Shown here piece by piece: positions 46,929-58,329 of a DNA stretch of 64,000 nt. The notes beneath the pieces are model-generated. The model made no database searches, was not told where the DNA came from, and was given only the letters and a program-made list of their open reading frames with translations. Made by a program: the position numbers and the translations under genes. How positions within the stretch are numbered: position 1 is the stretch's first letter; each line of letters begins with the position of its first letter. Origin of the DNA: Nemertoderma westbladi (taxonomy: Eukaryota; Xenacoelomorpha; Nemertodermatida; Nemertodermatidae); the NCBI GenBank assembly GCA_032718475.1, contig JAUCBJ010007426.1, positions 1 through 64,000 on the forward strand, given 5' to 3'.

Positions 46929-48160
46929 ATGAGATATCAAACGCTTATAGGGTTGACAAATCCGGGTTATGGAAACAATATTAACCCCGCCGCTGTGCCA
47001 GTATACAACCGAACATCTACACCATTAGTTACACTGGAAACGACACAATCAATGCATCCCTTAAGCGCTAAAAACAAGGATCGTACTACTCTTAAATCTG
47101 ATGGTAGCAAGCCGGAGGAATACCTACAGTTCCGGAGGATGTATAGCAACGAAATCCTTTCAAAGAAACTGACGCAGGCGGAGTGCCTGAAGTATTTACC
47201 AAGTCTACACCGTGGGACCGTCCTATGACATGGTCAGACAATATCAAGGAATATAGGGAGGGTTTAAAGCTGCCTGGAAGGCGTTACATAGAGAGTATGG
47301 CCATCCAGCCAAGATAATCCGACAGACCCTGAAGGGGATAACATCAGACGGACTTATAGACAGCCCAATCAACATCAGAGCATTTGCAACCAGGATAGAG
47401 AAAGCACTAATAATCCGGAAGACATTAGAAGCCCCATATGAACTAAACGCTTCTAATAACATCGTAATGATAGTAGAGGCACTACCAAAATGGTTTAGAA
47501 GCAAATGGAGGAAAGTAGACTTCTCGACACGGGAAAAGAAGGGAACGCAGAACCGGGATTATCGGAAATATCGAATTTCCTGACGTATGAGGCCAAGGTC
47601 ATAAATGATCCAATGTATGGGGAAGATAATTTGTTGGAGGTGAAAAGAGTTGAAGAGCGAACTAGGGAGAGGCGAGAGCATCACCGGTCAGACGAGATGC
47701 CTCGAAGACTACAGTTGATATCATTTGGATTTACAGAGGAGTGGTCTTCCAGACAAGGTGCAAAGGCCCTATAACAATGGCCAGAGATGCAGATTCACTA
47801 TCAGGCAGGCCATAGCCCATGCACTGTGACCAGTGGTGAGAAATTCCATCTGACGAACGGAGACTTTATACATGGACACCTACAGTACACAGGTTTGACA
47901 GTAGTAAAACTGACCAGGGGGAGACAATAGCCACGACTATTGGCCCAAAGAAGGCCAATACGAAAGTTCTACTGAAAGTTGTGCCAGTGAAGGTGTCTGC
48001 CAAAAACGGGAAATCATTAACTACCTTAATGTTAATTGATACTGGGTCAGCATTCACTGTCACAGACAGGTCAGTCACCGACAAAACTGGACTAGAGACA
48101 AAACCCAGTCCAGTAACAGTTACAACAGTGACTGACTAGGACCGAAAAATTCACATGGGT
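46929..48160 (+). pseudogene. BEL/Pao-like retrotransposon fragment: gag and aspartic protease
   Basis: A first frame (46929-47225) ends with LTQAECLKYLPSLHRG. The next (about 47205-47580) reads YDMVRQYQGI, then GGFKAAWKALHREYGHPAKI and IVEALPKWFRSKW, the layout of BEL/Pao gag. A third (about 47920-48140) has VPVKVSAKNGKSLTTLMLID with the protease active site LIDTGSAFT. Frames shift between them and no RT, RNase H, integrase or LTR is visible, so this is an internal fossil. Confidence 0.7.
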
Positions 48161-48576
48161 GTCTGTAGATGCTGCATAGAAAGCGTGAGAGGACATTACA
48201 GCACGGCATTGGATCCAATCCATGTGATGGATTCAATGAAAATCAGCGCACGGCGACCAACACAACAGTAGGTAGCCCAGTACCCACACTTGAAGGGTAT
48301 GGACTTCGCAATACCGGGACTGGACATACCACTAGTATCGATTACAGTCAGGATGGACTGCCCGACGGCCCACGGGGAGCTGGAAGTCTCGGAGGGGTAG
48401 CGATCCCGTATTAACGCCATTCGGCTGGACGCTCAGTGGACCAACCAGAACCAGTCAGGAAGATCCAACGTACAGTAGTCCCATTGGATCATTAATTTGG
48501 ACAATTACTAGTTGGACTTCCATAAATGACTAACAAGTATTGGACGTGGACAGACCACAGTAAGCAGTAGTACTGT

Positions 48577-48692
48577 ACTACCCAGTAAGCACGACTAGTA
48601 AGTAAGCACTACACAGTAAGCACGACACGTAAGTAAGCACTACCCAGTAAGCACTACCAAGTGAGCACTACCAGTAAGTAAGTACTACCCAG
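48577..48692. repeat. Minisatellite of CCAGTAAGCACTA-like units
   Basis: About eight imperfect copies of (CCAG)TAAGCACTAC / TAAGTAAGCAC. Confidence 0.85.
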
Positions 48693-48809
48693 ATGGTAAT
48701 GAGGGTGAATCACGCAGACACAGAAATGGACAAAGGAAGAACAGAGGTAGATGGAATCACACAGGAGTAGAGTAGGCTATCCCGATTAAGAACAGTTAAT
48801 GTGGCACCC

Positions 48810-49085
48810 ACCGAAAAAAACAAATTTTAAATTTCTAAACTAATTTACCGGTGTAAATCTAAAATAGAGATGTTGCAAATCATATTTCATGAAATTTAAT
48901 TTTCAAAAAACGTCTCAATAGAAGTGCCAAAAGTAGGGCTATAAAATGGAGCTATAATTCGAAAACAGAAAGGAAGGAAATAGATTTTTAGAAAAAGTCA
49001 TAAAATTGCAGATTCCCAATTGCGTTTGTGTTGAGTTATAACAAAAACACCTGGGGGGGGGGGGGTCATATTGACCCCCCCCCCG
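48810..49085 (-). repeat. Dispersed poly-G repeat, inverted short copy
   Basis: Reverse complement of 31414-31720: GCAAATCATATTTCATGAAA, GTGCCAAAAGTAGGGCTA and GAGTTATAAC. It ends in a G13...C10 pair (49053-49065 / 49075-49084) able to form a hairpin. Confidence 0.75.
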
Positions 49086-50160
49086 TGGTTAATAGGGTTA
49101 ATTGGAATATGAGTAATATGACCAATACATTCTGATAGTAGGTAGGCCTCCAACGCAGGTCCAGCAGTTTCTATGGGTATTTCGTGCTTTCCGATCTATT
49201 GTGCGTTGTAATTTGTTACTGGTATACACCATACTGCCTCAATCCGATATATTTTTATTCCTTCGTAGATTTCAATTAGATTGTTTTTGAGTTTTCAAAG
49301 AATGCGACTCTTCGTACAGCAGCGGCCCCCCTGACCACTACATTTGGTATTTATCACCCCGTCACAAGATTGTTACCTTTAGTATAATAATTAAACAGCG
49401 CCAAATTAAATAAAGTATGAGTCATTCTCGTCCTGTTTAAATTACTTCATTATTATACAATCTATGGATGTTATAACTATTTACATACTTGTGTGTAAAG
49501 TAGCGCTTTACAATCCGAGTGGCTTTATTACACGAACGAACGTTAGTGATTGAGTGAAAATAAAGCCACGAGGATCAGAGTATGTATGTAGTTTTATTCC
49601 AAAATTTTAACATTCGAAATGATTGTACATATACATTATAAGTGATAGAAACTGCAGAAATTATATTAGTTGCTGTATAAATAAATGTAAAATTGACTTA
49701 AATTATGTTATAAATTATCATTTAGCTTATATCCTTTATCCTTTAGTTAGCTTATATTTATGGTGGCGTTTGGAGCCATGTTATAATAATATAGCTAGGC
49801 CCAACTGGTTATTAATAGTTATACCCCGCCTACCGGTAGGTAATGCAGTAGGCCTATCTGGTTGTCAGGCAAGTTTCCACCTATTGTTTACGTGGTAACC
49901 AATGACGGTGTTAAGTAATGTCCATTAAGGGGACATTACTTAACGGATAACACCAAATACAATACTAAATGTACAGGCCAATACAATGCCGTAATGTCCT
50001 CAAAAGTGGTAAAGAGCTAAATAATACTAAAGGCGTTGAGTAGTGTTACAATTTTGGAATAAAAACATATAAACATTAAGTAGTTTATGTTTCTAGGCCA
50101 ATATTGAATTTCAATGGTTAAGAGTGTCATAACAGCTAATTTCCAATCGAAACGACCGCA
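49085..50160. other. Non-coding; small shared repeat and hairpin
   Basis: ATAACTATTTACATACTTGTGTGTAAAGTAGC (49470-49500) recurs at 58848-58880. GTGGCTTTATT / AATAAAGCCAC (49519 and 49560) forms a hairpin. No gene is supported. Confidence 0.5.
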
Positions 50161-50541
50161 AAATATTGCGTGAAACTCAAATTCTTTCAAAGTGAACAGA
50201 CATCTGCATCGCTGCAGAATGATCTTCAGCGTGTATTTGCCCCCTACAGCTATCAGTAACTTATCCTAGAACTACTGTAATTCTAGAATGGTCGGAAGAA
50301 GTTAGGGTACATTCATGTCACTGTCACTCAGAGACCGACCCCAAATCGTTCTCGGGTAGGAGGTTTAGGCCTATCAACAAAACTTTCAGCGTTTAACCCA
50401 CTCACTGTGATAAAAAGCGGGGCTTCTAATATTAGAAAGGAAAATATAGATAAATTCCTATAATGTGTAATTTACAGAGGAAACCATTTCAAATAATAAT
50501 AATAATAATATATATCAATATATATTTATATTTTATATATC

Positions 50542-50542
<1 letters not shown>

Positions 50543-50582
<40 letters not shown>
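50543..50582. repeat. (TA)n microsatellite
   Basis: An uninterrupted TA run of 40 bases; a second one lies at 50863-50894. Confidence 0.95.
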
Positions 50583-50586
<4 letters not shown>

Positions 50587-50857
50587 AAAATAAAAATAAA
50601 ATAATAGGAAGGAATTGTATACAACCATGTTCAGCATGATCCGGTCTCTTAAATATAATTTTGAGTTGAACGAATTATGTTTTTGACAGACCAATATCAA
50701 GCAAGTAAAATTATTTGGAAACAGAGAAACAACATGTTCCTATCTGTTCAACCGTAAGTAGTCATCGTTTTATTTAAGCAGGGACACAAAGCGCAACCCT
50801 GTTTAAATACTGTAAGTAAAATTATCACATTGGTTACATTTTTGCATATGTGTTTCC

Positions 50858-50898
<41 letters not shown>

Positions 50899-50909
50899 AT
50901 ATATATATA

Positions 50910-51420
50910 TTATGCTGATCTTTTGGCGCGAGGAGTCTGGGCCAATCAGAGGGTGGCGTCTTTCGACATTGCGGTTGTAAACGCCGACGCCCCCTCTTAT
51001 TCCAACCGGTCCGTAGACTCCATTCTAGAACAACGGGTTCGCGCCAAGAAGGTCCATTATAGCGCGGTGTGCGAGGACAGGAGGATCTCCTTCACCCCCC
51101 TAGTAGGTACCACCGACGGGGTGTGGTGCAAGGAGGCAGAGATCCTGATCCGCCACCTCGCTGAGACCCTCGTTGCCCGGCGGCAGGGGATGCGGGAACG
51201 TGGCCTTGCTTGCGTTCTTGGGGGAGTTCGGAGGCGGCTTCAGTTCGCGCTCCTCCGCTCCAACTCCCTGTGTTTGCGTGGGGGTCGGCGGTCCTGGAGG
51301 TGTCTCGGGTTCGGGGACGGAGCTGGTCTGCGTGGGTCTGACTTACCAGACAATTATTGATTTGGTGGTGGCATTCTTGCTATTCCTTGGTGGTGCGATT
51401 TTTAATTGCTTTTAATAGTT
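50910..51420 (+). mobile_element. Element D 3' fragment (C-terminal coding and 3' end)
   Basis: The open frame reads ARGVWANQRVASFDIAVVNA, DSILEQRVRAKKVHYSAVCE, RISFTPLVGTTDGVW and GGVRRRLQFALLRSNSLCLR. The nuclease-like segment (FDIAVV), lost from the 38-kb copy, is kept here. It is flanked by (TA)n on both sides (50863-50894 and 51480-51500). Confidence 0.75.
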
Positions 51421-52356
51421 TGTTCGTTACTTTTATATTGTGTTATCCTGTACAATATAATGTTATCTTTGTATATTTTATATATATATATATAATATAT
51501 TATAATAATATATATTAATAATCATAATAAACATAATAATACTGTAAGACAACTAGTGACACAAATTGAAAGGTAGATTATTTTATTTATCTTGTTAGAA
51601 TAACTCAGAAGTGAAAAATTTACAATAATACTGGTTTTTTACAAAATTTTTGTGAACATCCCAACACCCCTTAGCAATTATACAACATGCATTTGATATG
51701 CCCTGAATAGGTTAAACACAAATTTAGTTTTACAATATTTGGAGTTCCAAGTTTTCAGAAATCCCCTCTACATTTTTCCTAAACCCAGGAGCTGTTCGAA
51801 CGAATATTTTCATTCATTCATATAAAAATACTACAATCTAATGATCGTGAAAGTTACTTAAAACTTTAGTTAAAAATTACTGGATAAAATTATGTAAGAA
51901 AAATGGTGTGTGTATTTTGGATCTTGTTCTTAGTTTACTAAAAATAAATAACGTAATTATTTTAACACACTTATTCCCTGTTTTTTTGTTATTTTACCAG
52001 TTATTTTACCCTCGGCTTTGGCATGTGACCCTTATGCAATAACCGCCCTTGGATAAAATAAATGGGGAAATAACAAAAATACAGGGAAGAAGTATTTGTT
52101 GCTAAGGATACTTAACATTAATAACAAAACACATAAAAAAGAAACATTTTCTCAAAAACACTAATTATCATAAAAAAGACTAGCCATAAATATTTAGTTA
52201 ATATAATTATATTCATCTGTAATCAATAACAAAAGCACAAAAAATTATGATCAAATAATTTTTTTAATAAGTCGGAATATCATATTCGTCATATTACTGG
52301 ATTATTTCCTGTTTCACAAGTTGATATTCCTCAATATTCATGTGAACCCAATAAGA

Positions 52357-52375
52357 ATGGCTGCTGGTGGTTCAG
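52357..52375 (+). CDS. Unknown triplicated gene, copy 3, exon 1
   Basis: Identical 19-base exon and GTATGT donor, with the same upstream block as copy 2 (GTTTCACAAGTTGATATTCC). The intron would span 52376-56796. Confidence 0.55.
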
Positions 52376-52744
52376 GTATGTACTGCATCAGTATGAAGGG
52401 AGGCAGAATTGATTATTACAAAAAGTAGAATAATATATTGAAAATTTAAAATTAATAAAAACTGTCAATTTTAAACATGGTCATATAAATTGTGGAATTT
52501 GAAAAGTAACAAATTTAGTAATCAAATTTTTTCTTAAAAGTTTCTGTAGAAAGGAAAACAACGGTATAAATTTTGGTATATATTTTGGGCTCGTTGTTCA
52601 GTGTCTGCAAGTTTATATCTCACCTTTTGTACTCAGTCCGAAGGTCACACTGCCATTTTTGAAATTTTCACATTTCATTAAGAAAATTATATGTGATTGA
52701 TCGCTAAATAACTTTTTGAAAAATTTGGTATCATGACTGGTCAT

Positions 52745-52920
52745 CATTTTCTCGGGGGGTACATCGCCCAGTTATCAGACTGGAAGATGTGGGTGGTGGA
52801 GAATGTGGCCGGATGGGTCAACAGCGAACATCCAGAAGCACTTGGCAGCTGTTGAGAACATCCCAAGGTATGGTCATTCATTTGTCTCCCAGTTTATCCA
52901 GGCAGATTATTTGCGTTACA
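52745..52920 (+). mobile_element. Element D RT fragment
   Basis: Reads GGYIAQLSDWKMWVVENVAG and HPKVWSFI-like residues in broken frames, matching the 37.1 kb fragment. Confidence 0.5.
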
Positions 52921-52924
52921 CCAA

Positions 52925-54130
52925 CCATATGATTTGTGAGATCTCTATTTTATTGCATTTAGATTGAATTCATACAATATAAATTAATTTAGAAATTTTA
53001 CTCACTTGTTTTTTTTGGCGGGTGCAAAATTTTGGTGCCTGCACCAAATTTTGAAATATCTTAATTTTATAAATCGATTGTTTGAACCAGATTTTTGCGC
53101 AATATGGTTTTTTTGGGGTTCTGGTTTCGTTGTAATATATACGAGTAGCACCAGGCGTATCAAACTCGTATTTTTCGGTGCTGTGTACAAAATTTGGTGC
53201 CAGCACAAAATTTTGAAAATCCATTCAATAGTTCTCGCGTTTTAGAAGAATATGGCGGTTCTGAATTCAATGTAATAAATAATTATCTAACTAGATATCT
53301 CAAACTTGTATTTTTCGGAAGTGGGTGCTAAATTTGGTGCTAGCACCAAATTATGAATAAACCATCACATATATCAATTGATTGTGTCACCTTGTTTCTT
53401 GCGTTATACGGGTTTGTGAGGGTTATGAATTCAATGGAATAAGTAAAAATTGCATAATAGATTTCAAACTTGTATTTTCGTCGGTGGGTTAAAAATGTTG
53501 TGCCAGCACCAAATCTTTGAAAATAAGCAAATTGATCAAGAGATAGAACCATCTTATAATTAATATAAACAGCACTGGACGTCTCCAACATGTACTTGTT
53601 GAAGATGGGTACGAAATTAGGTGCTAGCACCAAAATTTGTCATATTTCGCCTGAAAATACGAGTAGCGATGATCTGGCAAAATATAAATTCATTCCATTA
53701 GAATCAGCGCCCCAGTAAACCTGAATAAATATTTGAATTTCTAGCATGGTGTAAGTGAATTAAAAATTAAGTGTTCAAACTTTAAATTGCTGGTGACTTG
53801 GTTTTTTTCATGTTTTGCCTACGGCGAGGACTAAAAAGCCATTTATAGTAATCAGATAATTTTTAACATTTAACGGATTTTGCACCCCAGAATACCTGTA
53901 TTGAAAAAAATTAGCCGAAAATTGTAAAACTTTCAAATTTTATGAAAATTGTTCACTACTGTAATTTTGGTGCTGCAATATAAACACCCAAGTACATTTT
54001 TTTTCGGAAATCTACGTACAAACAAAAAATTAGCCGTTTTCTTTAAAATAGATTTTAGACAACCTCTTTAATTAAATTCAACCAAATTTAAATTTTTTAC
54101 GAATACCCCCCCTCCCCCCCCCCCCCCCCC
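52925..54130 (+). repeat. Dispersed poly-G/C repeat, copy 3, with internal ~150-bp sub-repeats
   Basis: Same order of words as 31680-32520. CAAACT(T/C)GTATTTTTCGG and (A)AATTTGGTGC(C/T)AGCAC recur at about 53158, 53308, 53470 and 53590, so the repeat has an internal tandem organisation. It ends in a C-rich tract (54106-54130). Confidence 0.7.
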
Positions 54131-54179
54131 GGTATTTGTACAACATTTTATAGCCCGGTACTAATAGGAGGGTTCAAAG

Positions 54180-54410
54180 AATCGAGGGAAGAACTCGACT
54201 CCACGTTTCAAGAGATCCGGGATGCCACACTCTGCCGCCTCCCAGGCTGCCGGTAAAGGAAAATGGAGCAGGCAGTGAATAATGAGACCAGTGGCTGGTT
54301 ATATGCGCTGCGCAGCCTTCTTCCCTCAAAGCCATGGTCCATCAGTGCAGAAGAGTTTAGAGTCAGCCTGGGAGGGTTGCAGAGATGAGTTCTCTACCTC
54401 CGTTGCACCG
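54180..54410 (+). pseudogene. Retroelement coding debris, probably element D-like
   Basis: Reads in one frame NNETSGWLYALRSLLPSKPW and ISAEEFRVSLGG, like the region just before the CCHC motif of element D (HQLDLPPREFCDALSIRYG at about 41.65 kb). Short and isolated. Confidence 0.4.
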
Positions 54411-56690
54411 AGCTACTACTACTAGGATCGACATGCTGCATTGCAGCTAAATTTTTAAGAATGCTGTGCCGGCTTGTCGACAAAATTGAGCCGTCAAAAC
54501 TCCACATCACCCCATGACATTTGCTAGATCATCCGCATCTTCAAGACCATTCTTTAAAATGCGTCTCAAGAAAGTCATGGGCTGTCCACCATGCTCATTC
54601 ACTCCATGAGGCTGCCAAAGCACAATATTATGCACTGGCTGGTCCTCACGGTGAAAGGAATGTCCTGCAAAGCGGAGGCGACTTTGTTCTAGTGTCAAAC
54701 TTGAGGGGACCAATATGAGACACCTCCAATGTTATATAGTGTCTGGTTGGAGATGTGTGCATTGTATTTCACATAATGACCCCGGCGTAGCATTCTTGTG
54801 AATGTGCCATCCAGAGATTTGGCGTCCTTAGCAGTTAGAGCCCAGCTTGGACTCCCATAGAGGATTACTGGAACTACTGCTGCTCTAAATAATAGGACCT
54901 TAAGTTTCCGATTAATTCACGGTGACTTCCAAATCCTGGAAAGCCTATTCATAGCTGCCCATGCCTTTCCCTTACGTATTCGAAACAGTAACAGTTAAGT
55001 AACAGAAGTCGTTCACATGCTCAAGCATACCGCTAGAACATTGACACTAGAACAAAGTCGCCTCCGCTTTGCAGGACATTGCTTTCGCCGTGAGGACCAG
55101 CCAGTGCATAATCTTGTGCTTTGGCAGCTTCATGGAGTGAATAAGCATGGTGGACAGCCCATGACATTCTTGAGACGCATCTTAAAGGACACTGACCTTG
55201 AAGATGCGGATCATCTAGCAAATGTCATGGGTGATAGGGAGTTGTGGCGGCGCAATTTTGTCGACAAGCCGGCACAGCATTCTTAAAATGCAGCTGCAAT
55301 GCTGCATGCCGATACTAGTAGTAGTCAAGCATATCATCCTTTGAGCAACTGTCAACATTTTGGTCTTTTTGGAGTTAATAAAAAGACCAACACTAGAAGC
55401 AGCCTGTTCTAATGAGCTGAGGAGCCGTTGGGCTCCCGCTAGTGATTCTAAGAGTACTCCTAAGTCATCAGCAAAGTCTAGATCAGTTAGGTACTTGGCA
55501 GGATTTCCTCGACTTCTGGAGCCAGTAGGTGGAGTTATGATCACCCCATCATCATTATGAGGATCTAAGGACATGCGTAGAACATAGTCAACCACAATTA
55601 TGAACAAGAATGGTGCAAGTGTGTCTCCCTGGAGGACGCCCCATAACACTTCAAATGGTTCTGTGTCACCGTCAACAGTAGACACAAATGTTGTCGAACA
55701 ATCGTATACTGATCTGATTGCTGCAATAATTTCATCAGGAATCCCATATAATGAAAGTATGCTGAACATACGTGAGCGAGAGACTGAATCAAAGGCCTTG
55801 AAGAAGTCAACAAAGATAACAGCCAGATGCCTGTCTTTCTTTTTTGATAACTCTTAAATTATCCTTCTAAGTGCCAAAATGGGCTCCATGGTCCCACGAC
55901 CTTTACGGAACCCATTCTGATTTCCACGGAGCAGTCTCTCAATGGGATCCCAGATGCGATTTAATAGAATTATATTGTATAGCTTTGCAGCAATCGAAAT
56001 CAATGAGATTCCCCGAAAAGAACCATAGAGTGTTAGGTTGCCCTTCTTGGGAACTGGCACCAACTTATTTGTTTTCATTTCTTGTGAGACTCATGTTGTT
56101 CTGTACATGTCTACTATATGATGGGATAGATGAGCTTTAAACAATCAGGTATTTTTTTAGGGGGAACCTTAGGGGGAACACCATCTACTCCACTGGCACG
56201 ATTGGTCTTAATGCTCTTTGCAGCAGCCTTCACTTCTGCAAAGGAAATTTCGCCAATGGGAATATCTGGGAGTACAGACTCAGACTCAGACACTTTTACT
56301 TCTATAAAGTTGTCAGGCAACACCCTGTCATTATTGAGGAGATTTTCAAAGTGGGCCTTCCAACCATTGAAGCGATCGGCTGGTGATTCAGCCTTAACCT
56401 TGGTGGTTGGTTGGCTTTGGCTTTTCCGCTCAGTAAGCAAGTTGATCGATTTCCATGCCTGGGATGATTACCTGCTGTCGTCAGCATCATTGATGGCATC
56501 AAACCTATTGGTTTATTAGCTCCCGTAGATTAACAGCGTACTGCCTGTTCAGGGACCTAGATGCAGCCTTAACTGCATTCTTGGCCGCTGTAGTCTGTTT
56601 CAGTCGGGACTCTTTCTGCGCCTTTATAGAGGTCATTTCGGCACTTCTGAATTTTGAGGTCAGTCCATGGGGCCCTTTTCCTTATCCATA
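54411..56690 (-). mobile_element. Element A copy, minus strand, with nested plus-strand insertion
   Basis: The 3' end starts with (CTA)n at 54411-54423 and covers RT to linker (up to GGGGCCCTTTTCC at about 56690). It preserves the uninterrupted site where element B inserted in the other copy. A 40-bp deletion at about 54985 and a nested element A copy at 55030-55324 disrupt it. A stop (TTAAGAG) at 55854 breaks the RT frame. Confidence 0.85.
55030..55324 (+). mobile_element. Nested 295-bp element A 3' copy with 9-bp target-site duplication
   Basis: TCAAGCATA flanks it at 55021-55029 and 55325-55333 and occurs once in the uninterrupted element (about 12037-12045). It encodes the last 80 or so RT residues (TLEQSRLRFAGHCFRRED to PAQHS) and ends in (TAG)n. 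Confidence 0.9.
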
Positions 56691-56796
56691 TTCCTTATCC
56701 ATATAAATCAGAAATAATATAAAATCAAGAATATTATAAATTATAGTTTTCTAGTCTTATAATAGGAGAATCTAAACTTCAGTTTTATAAAAATAG

Positions 56797-58097
56797 ATTC
56801 TACTTCTCTGCATACGGATGTAGATTTTAACAGAGTTGCGTTCCCATTAATACCGGAAGATTTTCCCGTTTCTCGAGATGCTATTCCTTTGAATACTGGT
56901 GCTTTAGTTACATATTCTAGAAAATTTGATACATTGCCAGGCATACGGTTACATGACACCTCTACAGCCTTTGCGTCTATATATAGATTATTTCTAGAAG
57001 ACTTTATATACAGGAGTTGGCAAACTACCATACCCATACCAAATGCGTTGTCAAGTAGTGAAAAAAATAAATTGAGGTTTAATAAGTTAGAGATAAGAAC
57101 CACAAAACATGAAGGAGAAGTCAAAACTAAAATTCATAATGTCGTAATAAAGGTTTGTGGCAAATTCCTTGAACAATTTGTTACGAAAACAATGACAAAT
57201 AACTATTTCTATACTTATGTTGATATCGAAAACGAGTTATTCTGCATAAACCTCTTAACCCCAGAGGGAAAGTACAAGGTGGGAGAGACCCATTTTACGG
57301 GAATGGCTTATCAACGCAACGACGCATTAAAATTGAAAGTATTCGTGGAAGATGCAAGACGGTGTAAACTATATGTTGTCTTCTATTTTCGGAACAAAAA
57401 AGATACAAATTCTATGGTTAACGTTTTAAGAGAACATCGTATAGTTGAGTGGCTGTTCTTTATCATCACAGATGCTGATGGTGACGTTGGCGGTGGTGTA
57501 TTTTATAGAAGGATATTCAATGCCGTCACCGGGCGGGAGTATACATCACTGGAGAATGAGATGACGAAATGTACCATTGCTGGGAAACAGATGTACATTG
57601 GTACTGGTAGTGAATTACCGAACTACTTTAAAGCTATGCTTAAATGGGTTGAAACATTCTGTATACATGACCAGAACATATATGATCCATCTTATTTGAA
57701 ACGTATTTTGGATGACCCCACCAATCTACCTACGAGAAATTATGTTACTAACAAGATATTTGAAAAGGGAGAACTTCCATTCGGATCCGATACGCGTGAT
57801 GTTATCATTCGCTGCTACATGCGCCACAAGGTGATGAAAATATTCAAAGTTTTAATGGAAATACCCCGCGAATTTGTAGGGTGGGATGTTCCCAGAGCAT
57901 TGCGTGTGTTAATCCGGGAACATCTTCAAGAGGTAATGGAAGCTCAGATAATGTATTGCGATGTCAACGCTCCTAAGAATTTACTACGAAACCTGGAATC
58001 CATCATCAGGCAGGTCAACGACAAAACCGGAGGTACATGGAATGTGGTGTTTGTAAATATAATTACCGAATTGCGTAGTCATTTACCTGCCGAATAA
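56797..58097 (+). CDS. Unknown triplicated gene, copy 3, exon 2 (total about 439 aa)
   Basis: The acceptor region has changed: the TCTTATAATAG context is followed by extra bases, and AAAAATAG|AT gives the same two-base phase, joining as MAAGGS-D-STSLHTDVDFNR. The frame is open to TAA at 58095-58097. In-frame insertions relative to copies 1 and 2 are two residues in WLFFIITDADGDVGG and an extra codon in NEMTKCTIAG; both are multiples of three. The block YLKRILDDPTNLPTRNYVTN again differs most. Coding is kept despite divergence, which suggests selection. Function unknown. Confidence 0.75.
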
Positions 58098-58329
58098 AAA
58101 CTAATTTTATCAAAAGCAAGCCGAAAAATTTTTTCTTAAATCAGGGCCTGAGGTCCATGTAATGCTATACAGTAGAAATATAAAGATTTTCTACTTGATG
58201 TTGACAGAATAAGATATATCCCGAAAGAAAATTTATAGCATTGAAGTACAATTTCAAAGTCTGAGATATATTTAATTGACTTGGTTTCTTAACAATACTT
58301 TGCTACTTATTTGATGGTTATGTTATTTC

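Noticed and set aside
50830-50915. N-terminal Tyr/Ile-rich part of the 176-codon frame at 50.8 kb
   Set aside because: It is translated (TA)n microsatellite; the real element D coding begins after about 50910.
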